In this document: positions 59,009 to 64,000 of the stretch, piece after piece
Layout: each line of letters starts with the position of its first letter
How positions within the stretch are numbered: position 1 is the stretch's first letter
DNA from: an uncultured Bacteroidales bacterium
GTDB lineage: Bacteria > Bacteroidota > Bacteroidia > Bacteroidales > UBA932
DNA: 64,000 bases
Direction: 5' to 3'
Assembly (NCBI GenBank): GCA_946185745.1
Contig: CAMHKQ010000004.1
Coordinates: forward strand, 31,749 to 95,748
The notes under the pieces: model-generated
What the model saw: only the letters and a program-made list of their open reading frames with translations
Told to the model about the DNA's origin: nothing
Databases searched by the model: none
Position numbers and translations under genes: made by a program

Positions 59009-61927
59009 TTAGAATGTAACGTTTACACCCAGGACGAAAGTCCTTGTGGAGGGATAGAACTCATCCCAGGCGATGCCGGGAGCCAGGCCGTTCAGGCTGA
59101 CTTCGGGATCCACGCCTGTATACTTGGTGAGCGTGAGAAGATTCTGGCCGGTCACATATACCTTCAGGTTCTGGATCCACGGAGCCTTGGGGGCCCAGTT
59201 GTAGGCAAGGGTGACATTGGACAGTTTCAGGAAGGAGCCGTCCTCCACGAAGTGGGAAGACCAGGTGGTCTGGCCGGTATTGTCCGGAGAAGCCAAAGTT
59301 GAACGGAGGATATTCTTTCCGCCGAAGTAGTAGTAGCCTTCATAGAACAGGCGCTGTATGTTGGCAACGTCGTTGCCGACGGAACCGCGCCACATCATGG
59401 AAAGGTCCCAGTGCTTGTACGCAAGGTTGTTGGACCAGCCGAAGGTGAGGTCGGGGAAGGCGTTTCCGATAACTTGGTATACATCGCTGGAAACCGCTTC
59501 ACCCGGGGCGACGCCCTCATAGGTGGCGTTTCCGTTCGCATCCATACCGGTGAACTTGGGACCGTAGAAATTGCCTATCGGCTCGCCTTCGTAAATGCGC
59601 TCGACATACTGCTTGAAGTCCGTGCTGATGTAACCCTGATCGAGGTACTGCATGGCATAGTCGTCATTGGAGAAGCTCTTGAGGAGGTTCTTGTTGTGAG
59701 CCATGGTCAGTGTCATATTCCACTGGAAGTCCTTGGTCTTGACCGGAATGGCGTTCAGGGTCAACTCGATACCGGTATTCTTGATGACACCGACATTCGT
59801 GAACTTCCTGCTGTAGAGATTCGGCGGAACCGGAACGGAATAAGTGTAAAGCAGGTCGCTGGTGGTACGGTCATAATAGTCCAGGGTTCCGCTGAGGCGC
59901 CCCTTCAGGACCGTAAAGTCGATACCTGCGTTAAACTCTCCCTTGCGCTCCCACTTGAGGTCGTCGTTCTTGTTGCTGGCGGGGCCGTAAGAATTGAGCC
60001 AGGAGCCGTTGTAATAGAAGCGGCCGCTCGTGGTCAGGCGTGCCAGGGACTGGTAATTGGCGATTTCCTGGTTGCCGGTGACACCGTAACCTACACGGAA
60101 CTTGAGTTCATCCAGCCATTTGACGTTTTTCATGAAGTCTTCCTGGTCGATGCGCCAGCCCAGGCTCACGGCCGGGAAGAGGCCCCATTTATGATTGGCT
60201 CCGAAACGGGAGGAGCCTTCATATCTGGCCGATACGGAAAGGAGGTACTTTTCCTTATAGTTGTACATGACGCGGCCGAAGAAGGCTATGAGCTTGCTGG
60301 ACTGCTTGGAAGAAGACATGTTCGCCTGTCCGTTCATCAGGCCCGAGCCGGAACCGATGTTATGCCAGGAGAAGTAGTCGGTGTCGAAGTCCTTGTTCCA
60401 CATGTAGGCTGTCTCATACTCGTTGTCGGTATAGGAATAGCCGACCACGGCCTGGATGTTATGGTATCCTATCCGCTGTTTGTAGTTGCCTTCCAGGTCG
60501 AGCAGGCGGGTCGTGTTCCAGTAGTTGTTGATGCTCGCGGAACCGTTCACGGTCGCATCCTGAGGATAATATTTTGTCCAGTACTTGCTGTTGCTGCCGG
60601 AATACTGGTTGACCGATCCGGTGGCGGACACCGAAAAGAGCTCGGAAAGCTTGAGGGTGGCGCGCAGGCTTCCCATGAAGAAGCGGTTGCGGTCTTCCTG
60701 TTCCGTTTCGTTCAGGAGTGCGACCGGGTTGTAATACTGGAAGGGGCCGAGGTTGGTGTAGTAACCGCCGTGCGCCGTGTCGTTCTCGTCATAGATGGGC
60801 TCGGTCGGATTGCGGCGGACTGCCTGCTGCACTGCCCACTGGTCGGTGGGATGTCCGATACGATTGGAATAATTGAAGTTGTAATTGAGCGTAAGCCTGT
60901 CGTCGATGGCGGTCTGGGTGATGTTCAGCCTCGCACGGAGATCCTGGCGGTCGCTGCGCAGGACCAGGCCCTGCTCGTCCTGATAGGAAACGGCGGCACG
61001 GTAGGACAGGTTCCTGCTGCCTCCGGAGATTCCCAGGTTGTAGTACTGGGTGACCGGTGCCTTGCGGGTGATGGCGTCCAGCCAGTCCGTATCGGCGCCC
61101 CCGTCAAATCCTGTATGTCCGTCTGCAATTACCTGACGGAATTCGTCCGCGGAGAGCATTTCCAGTTTGCGGTTAACGGTCTGGATGCCGGCATATGTCG
61201 AGAAGTCCACGTTCATGCGGCCGTCCTTTGCACCCTTTTTGGTGGTGATCAGGATGACGCCGTTCGTTCCGCGCGTACCATAAATAGCTGCTGCGGAACC
61301 GTCCTTCAGAACGTCGATGGATTCGATTTCCTCCGGGTTGATGCTTTCCAGGTTGCCGCCGGCGACGTTGTCGATGATGACAAGCGGGGTGGCGCCTGCC
61401 GCCATGGAGGTGGTACCGCGGAGCTGGATGCTGATGCTGCCGTTCGGGTCGCCGCCGTCGCCGCGGATGATGCTCAGACCGGCGATCTTGCCGTTGATGA
61501 GGTCATACGGGCTGGAATTGCTTCCCTGCAGGAAATCATCGCTCTTGATGCTGGCGACCGATCCGGTCACCTCCTTGCGGGTCGTCTGGCCGTAACCGAT
61601 GACGACGACGTCCTCGAGCTGGGTGATTTCCTCCTCCAGAACGACGTTCAGGAGCTCACGTCCATCGACGGGAACTTCCAGTTTCTTGTATCCGATGAGG
61701 AGGAATTGAAGGACGGCATCCTTCCCGGCTTCGATGGAGTAGGAGCCGTCAGGAGCGGTGGACGCGGCGCGTCCGCTTACCTGGTCGACAATGACGACGC
61801 CGGGAAGCGGATCCCCGGAATCACCGGTAACGACACCCCGGACGCTGCGCGTCTGGGCCATCAGACCCAGCGGGAGCAGAAGGGTCAGCAAGAGAACCCA
61901 TGTTCTGTTCAGGATTTGTTTTTTCAT
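59009..61927 (-). CDS. SusC-family TonB-dependent transporter (ribose PUL)
   Basis: 972 aa from MKKQILNRTWVLLL at 61927; a longer frame from 62014 runs through the promoter. Signal peptide (to GLMAQ), CarboxypepD-like domain (VRGVVTGDSGDPLPGVVIVD), the conserved DVVVIGYGQTTRKEVTGSVA, plug (GSAAAIYGTRGTNGVILIT) and a C-terminal barrel ending FVLGVNVTF. First gene of susC-susD-rbsK-hydrolase-transporter, under the divergent LacI regulator. Confidence 0.96.
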   Translation of the reverse strand: MKKQILNRTWVLLLTLLLPLGLMAQTRSVRGVVTGDSGDPLPGVVIVDQVSGRAASTAPDGSYSIEAGKDAVLQFLLIGYKKLEVPVDGRELLNVVLEEEITQLEDVVVIGYGQTTRKEVTGSVASIKSDDFLQGSNSSPYDLINGKIAGLSIIRGDGGDPNGSISIQLRGTTSMAAGATPLVIIDNVAGGNLESINPEEIESIDVLKDGSAAAIYGTRGTNGVILITTKKGAKDGRMNVDFSTYAGIQTVNRKLEMLSADEFRQVIADGHTGFDGGADTDWLDAITRKAPVTQYYNLGISGGSRNLSYRAAVSYQDEQGLVLRSDRQDLRARLNITQTAIDDRLTLNYNFNYSNRIGHPTDQWAVQQAVRRNPTEPIYDENDTAHGGYYTNLGPFQYYNPVALLNETEQEDRNRFFMGSLRATLKLSELFSVSATGSVNQYSGSNSKYWTKYYPQDATVNGSASINNYWNTTRLLDLEGNYKQRIGYHNIQAVVGYSYTDNEYETAYMWNKDFDTDYFSWHNIGSGSGLMNGQANMSSSKQSSKLIAFFGRVMYNYKEKYLLSVSARYEGSSRFGANHKWGLFPAVSLGWRIDQEDFMKNVKWLDELKFRVGYGVTGNQEIANYQSLARLTTSGRFYYNGSWLNSYGPASNKNDDLKWERKGEFNAGIDFTVLKGRLSGTLDYYDRTTSDLLYTYSVPVPPNLYSRKFTNVGVIKNTGIELTLNAIPVKTKDFQWNMTLTMAHNKNLLKSFSNDDYAMQYLDQGYISTDFKQYVERIYEGEPIGNFYGPKFTGMDANGNATYEGVAPGEAVSSDVYQVIGNAFPDLTFGWSNNLAYKHWDLSMMWRGSVGNDVANIQRLFYEGYYYFGGKNILRSTLASPDNTGQTTWSSHFVEDGSFLKLSNVTLAYNWAPKAPWIQNLKVYVTGQNLLTLTKYTGVDPEVSLNGLAPGIAWDEFYPSTRTFVLGVNVTF

Positions 61928-61953
61928 ACTGTGTTTGTATTGTGGTTGAAGAT

Positions 61954-61978
61954 TTGCGCAATCGTTTGAGCAAAAGTA
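61954..61978 (-). promoter_or_regulatory. susC (ribose PUL) promoter with LacI-type operator
   Basis: TACTTTTG (61978-61971) on the minus strand, followed after 9 nt by the palindrome TTGCGCAA (61961-61954). An operator just downstream of the start of transcription is expected for repression by the divergent LacI protein. Confidence 0.65.
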
Positions 61979-62039
61979 AAAGAATATATTCCCGAAATCA
62001 CATATTATTTTCAAGAATTTGCGGATTTTTTTCAGTTTT

Positions 62040-62090
62040 TAGCGCAATAACTATATTATTTGCGCGAGAATTATTAAATTTGTTGCGCAA
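62040..62090 (+). promoter_or_regulatory. lacI-type regulator promoter with operators
   Basis: TAAATTTG (62075-62082) directly abuts the perfect TTGCGCAA (62083-62090). Near matches TAGCGCAA (62040-62047) and TTGCGCGA (62060-62067) lie upstream. The layout suggests autorepression. Confidence 0.65.
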
Positions 62091-62107
62091 CTACCACACT
62101 GATAACC

Positions 62108-63118
62108 ATGAAAGAAACCCTCTCATCCATTGCCGAACGACTTGGTGTTTCAACGACCACAATCTCCCGAGTACTAAGCGGTAAAACAGAAAAATACCGG
62201 ATCAGCCAGGACACTTCGGAGCGCATTATGGCCGAGGTCAGAAGGTGCGGTTACGTACCGAGTTTCCTTGCGCAAAGTTTGCGCAAAAATAAAACCAACA
62301 CCATCGGCCTTGTTTTGCCGAGCATTTCCAATCCCTATTTCGCAGATATTGCATCGGCAGTCATAGCCGGAGCAAGGGAGCAGGGATATACTACCATTAT
62401 CGTGGACTCCATGGAGGATGAACGCAACCAGCAGCATGCGCTGAGGGCCCTTCTGTCCCGCAAGGTGGACGGAATCATAGCTGCGCCATGCGGATCCGAT
62501 CCGCGCTATTTTGAAGAAATCCGGAAAAACATCCCCCTGGTGCTGGTAGACCGTTATTTCGAGAATTCCATGATTCCGTATGTTACCGCAAACAATTACA
62601 AGGGCGCATTTGATGCGACGGAGAAATTGATACAGAACGGCCACGAGCTGATTGCCTGCATCCAGGGAGATATCGAATCGGTTCCGAACAAGGCGCGGGT
62701 GAAGGGTTATCGCGGTGCCTTGAAAAAGTATGGCCTGGAAAATCAGGCTCTGGTGGTCGGGGACGCCTTCTCCATCCAAAACGGATATCTGGAGACCAAA
62801 CTGCTGCTAAGCCGTCCAGTTCGCCCCACGGCCATTTTCGTCCTCAGCCATACCATCCTGTTGGGTGCGCTCAAGGCCATTCAGGATACATCCTACCGCA
62901 TTCCGGACGACATTTCCCTGATTTCTTTCGACGACCACTTAAGCCTGGACTACATGACCCCTCCGATGACCCGCGTCAGCCAGCCGGTGGAAGAAATGGG
63001 CCACCTGGCGGCAAAATTGCTTTTCGATTACATTGAAAACAAGAACGATTCCGTCACCCAACTGGCACTTTCCACAACGCTCATTGTCCGGTCTTCCGTG
63101 GCACGCCTATCTTCATAA
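62108..63118 (+). CDS. LacI-family transcriptional repressor of the ribose PUL
   Basis: 336 aa. N-terminal HTH (SIAERLGVSTTTISRVLSG, about 6-24) and hinge region (FLAQSLRKNKTNTIG), then a periplasmic-binding-protein-like ligand domain (LVLPSISNPYFADIASAV, DGIIAAPCGSDP, ISLISFDDHLSLDYM). Divergent from susC with TTGCGCAA palindromes in the shared region. Two more copies lie inside its own coding region. Likely effector is ribose or a derivative. Confidence 0.95.
   Translation: MKETLSSIAERLGVSTTTISRVLSGKTEKYRISQDTSERIMAEVRRCGYVPSFLAQSLRKNKTNTIGLVLPSISNPYFADIASAVIAGAREQGYTTIIVDSMEDERNQQHALRALLSRKVDGIIAAPCGSDPRYFEEIRKNIPLVLVDRYFENSMIPYVTANNYKGAFDATEKLIQNGHELIACIQGDIESVPNKARVKGYRGALKKYGLENQALVVGDAFSIQNGYLETKLLLSRPVRPTAIFVLSHTILLGALKAIQDTSYRIPDDISLISFDDHLSLDYMTPPMTRVSQPVEEMGHLAAKLLFDYIENKNDSVTQLALSTTLIVRSSVARLSS
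62268..62286 (+). promoter_or_regulatory. Intragenic pair of TTGCGCAA sites in the LacI-type gene
   Basis: TTGCGCAA at 62268-62275 and 62279-62286, separated by 3 bp, in codons of the hinge region (LAQSLRKN). Candidate auxiliary operators for looping with the intergenic sites. Confidence 0.5.
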
Positions 63119-63259
63119 TTGGGGCTATGCCGCCGCAAACGCTGGTGCACGGCCAACCGACCCGTCCCGGCCACGTTTTCAGCCTTAAGCGTGGCCGACA
63201 AGCATTTCAAACACCTCCCGGCCACGAAAACGCCCCATTTCGTGGCTGGTTGACGGGCA
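63119..63259. other. Repeat-rich spacer, part 1
   Basis: No gene found. Bases 63121-63134 (GGGGCTATGCCGCC) match hairpin 1 of the tRNA-linked element but the stem is broken. Two stems follow: CGGCCACG / CGTGGCCG with a 14-nt loop (63168-63197) and GCCACGAAA / TTTCGTGGC with an 8-nt loop (63221-63246). Confidence 0.6.
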
Positions 63260-63400
63260 GTTTGTACACCAGAAGGGCTTTTCGTGTACGAAATGCGGTT
63301 CGACGAGCCGTTCGTACACCAGAGGGGCTTTTCGTGTACAAAATGCAGTTCGACGGGCCGTTCGTACACCAGAGGGGCTACGTGTACGGAACCCGGTTCG
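63260..63400. repeat. Three 50-bp tandem repeats with an inner inverted repeat
   Basis: Units at 63260-63309, 63310-63359 and 63360 to about 63400. The first two agree at 45 of 50 positions; the third has a 2-base deletion and then decays. Each unit contains GTACAC and GTGTAC separated by 12-14 nt. No regular spacers of unique sequence, so not CRISPR. Confidence 0.88.
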
Positions 63401-63404
63401 AGGC

Positions 63405-63556
63405 CCGGAGGGCCGAGGCGCCTTCAGGCGCGTGCCGTGAGGGAGGAGCGATGCGACGACCGGGAGGCACCCGGCGAAGCGAAGCGGAGACGGCATGCCC
63501 CTGGGGGCAGCTGCGAAGCAGCGGGGTTAGAGGAAAGGCGCCGCGAATGCGGCGCC
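63405..63556. other. GC-rich hairpin-dense segment of unknown function
   Basis: Contains GCGCC-TTCA-GGCGC, CCGGG-AGGCA-CCCGG, GCTGC-GAA-GCAGC enclosed by CCCC/GGGG, GTGCCGT / ACGGCAT closing a larger loop, and GGCGCCGC-GAAT-GCGGCGCC (63537-63556). It has no supported coding frame. It could specify a structured RNA or be decayed repeat DNA. Confidence 0.4.
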
Positions 63557-63610
63557 ACCTCCACAAAAAAAAGCTCCGACGTCTCCGTCGGAGCCTTTTT
63601 TTGTGGAGGT
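63557..63610. repeat. Inverted copy of the tRNA-Ala 3' end around the terminator
   Basis: ACCTCCAC (63557-63564) is the exact inverted copy of GTGGAGGT (63603-63610), which covers the tRNA 3' end. Together with the A/T runs and GCTCCGACG / CGTCGGAGC it forms a 24-bp stem with a single mismatch and loop TCTC. Confidence 0.85.
63565..63602 (-). terminator. Terminator after tRNA-Ala, also T-rich on the plus strand
   Basis: On the minus strand the 9-bp stem with GAGA loop is followed by eight T residues, 10 nt after the tRNA 3' end. On the plus strand the stem is followed by seven T, so it can work in both directions. It marks the end of the 16S-tRNA transcript. Confidence 0.88.
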
Positions 63611-63676
63611 AGTCGGATTCGAACCGGCGACCCCATGCTTGCAAAGCATGTGCTCTACCAGCTGAGCTATACCCCC
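63604..63676 (-). tRNA. tRNA-Ala (anticodon TGC)
   Basis: 73 nt: acceptor GGGGGTA / TACCTCC, anticodon loop with TGC inside ATGCT-TTGCAAG-type arm, T-arm GCCGG-TTCGAAT-CCGAC. Typical of the tRNA-Ala in the 16S-23S spacer of Bacteroidota. Confidence 0.95.
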
Positions 63677-63695
63677 GGGGCGATAGAGTTCCCGT

Positions 63696-63787
63696 GTTGC
63701 CATCAGGCAACCGCCCGGAGCCGTGTATTTGCGCTAGCAAATACGGAAAGGCTATAAGGGCGCTGGGGTTTGGGGCGGCATAGCCCC
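63696..63787 (-). repeat. Three-hairpin tRNA-linked element, copy 3
   Basis: On the minus strand: hairpin 1 GGGGC-TATGCC-GCCCC (63787-63772), linker with AAACCCC and CGCCCTT and CTTTCC, hairpin 2 TATTTGC-TAGC-GCAAATA (63743-63726), hairpin 3 GTTGCC-TGAT-GGCAAC (63711-63696). It lies between tRNA-Ile and tRNA-Ala, so it is transcribed with them. Confidence 0.75.
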
Positions 63788-63801
63788 AATTAAAAAAACT
63801 G

Positions 63802-63875
63802 TAGTCCCTCGCGGAGTTGAACCGCGGACCTCCACATTATCAGTGTGGCGCTCTAACCAACTGAGCTAAGAGACT
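63802..63875 (-). tRNA. tRNA-Ile (anticodon GAT)
   Basis: 74 nt: acceptor AGTCTCT / AGGGACT, anticodon arm CACAC-TGATAAT-GTGGA (GAT), T-arm CCGCG-GTTCAAC-type. Follows 16S by about 80 nt, the standard spacer order Ile then Ala. Confidence 0.95.
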
Positions 63876-63955
63876 ATATAATAATTGGAGATAAGTACAA
63901 GAGTCCCTTGATTGAACCTTGTATCACTCGAGCATCGTCAGTGTTCATGCTCCAA

Positions 63956-64000
63956 AAAGGAGGTGTTCCAGCCACACCTTCCGGTACGGCTACCTTGTTA
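63956..64000 (-). rRNA. 16S ribosomal RNA, 3' end only (partial)
   Basis: The minus strand begins at the window edge with TAACAAGGTAGCCGTACCGG and ends ...CACCTCCTTT, the conserved 3' terminus with an intact anti-Shine-Dalgarno CCTCC. The rest lies beyond the window. No 23S or 5S sequence follows the tRNAs. Confidence 0.97.

Noticed and set aside
59411..61969. 852-codon open frame antisense to SusC, and similar long antisense frames at 14880-16355, 45541-46968, 54987-56519 and 24253-25950
   Set aside because: Their partners on the other strand have clear domains and signal peptides. The antisense frames arise from GC-rich codon use and have no recognisable domain.
63260..63400. CRISPR array
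   Set aside because: The units are contiguous 50-bp tandem repeats without unique spacers, and no cas genes are present.
63127..63757. Open frames on both strands between the LacI gene and tRNA-Ile
   Set aside because: They run through the 50-bp repeats, the terminator and the tRNA-Ala gene; the peptides contain the familiar false translations of tRNA genes (for example SSAGRAHALQAWG and GGSRIRTGDPMLAKH).

Overview
The window is a chromosomal segment of a Bacteroidota bacterium, most likely an unnamed gut or rumen Bacteroidales. The evidence is two SusC/SusD pairs, many lipoproteins with a Cys lipobox, promoters with the Bacteroidota -7 box TAnnTTTG (sometimes with TTTG/TTTTG about 19 nt upstream), DUF4251, DUF5686, DUF3575 and DUF3472 proteins, a long C-terminal tail on ribosomal protein S16, and a GC-rich genome with AT-rich promoters. 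I cannot assign a genus from the sequence alone.

Layout. 1-1.0 kb: 3' part of an AAA+ ATPase with a DUF234-like C-terminus. 1.2-1.7 kb: tRNA-Met and tRNA-Gln. 1.7-8 kb: ispF with a lipoprotein on the minus strand, divergent from a plus-strand operon (small membrane protein, mutL, rhomboid protease, tsaC, rsmE, apbE). 8-10 kb: divergent EEP-phosphatase and DUF3472 lipoproteins. 10-21.4 kb: a polysaccharide utilisation locus (PUL) with a kinase-less propeller/AraC regulator, SusC, SusD, a lipoprotein and a GH89 alpha-N-acetylglucosaminidase. 21.5-22.9 kb: radA. 23-28.6 kb: a tight operon of porin, lamin-tail lipoprotein, divergent CYTH protein, CYTH triphosphatase, SLC13/DASS transporter and MgtC-like protein. 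28.6-32.8 kb (minus): a hemerythrin-LuxR regulator with queH, galE and a metallophosphoesterase, and a DUF4251 lipoprotein with rimM. 32.9 kb: tRNA-Leu(GAG). 33-38 kb: envelope proteins. 38-50.2 kb (minus): rpsP; sufB-sufC-short sufD-ispE-DUF5686; aroC; an aroD-aroA fusion; a split hipB-hipS-hipT toxin-antitoxin cassette; aroB. 50.2-50.6 kb: tRNA-Leu(CAA) preceded by a perfect 136-bp duplicate of its promoter and 5' part. 50.7-53.9 kb: galM, a lipoprotein nitroreductase, carbonic anhydrase and an S41 peptidase. 54-63.1 kb: a ribose/nucleoside-type PUL (GRP-family sugar transporter, ADP-ribosylglycohydrolase-family lipoprotein, ribokinase, SusD, SusC, divergent LacI regulator with TTGCGCAA operators). 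63.1-64 kb: a repeat-rich spacer, then tRNA-Ala, tRNA-Ile and the 3' end of 16S rRNA on the minus strand, with no 23S gene after them.

The most unusual signals are non-coding. About 92-99-nt elements with three hairpins sit beside tRNA genes at three loci, with conserved linkers and one clear compensatory stem change. Pieces of tRNA genes are duplicated at four places: an inverted tRNA-Met 5' end, a tRNA-Leu 5' part, a tRNA-Leu 3' end at the end of hipT, and an inverted tRNA-Ala 3' end folded into a terminator. The rRNA operon appears to end after tRNA-Ala. Several genes start exactly 6 nt after a TAnnTTTG box, which implies nearly leaderless mRNAs. Among proteins, the best candidates for a little-described system are the porin / lamin-tail / double-CYTH / DASS operon, which I tentatively link to tripolyphosphate or other phosphorylated anions, and the hipBST cassette with two identical-half-site operators.
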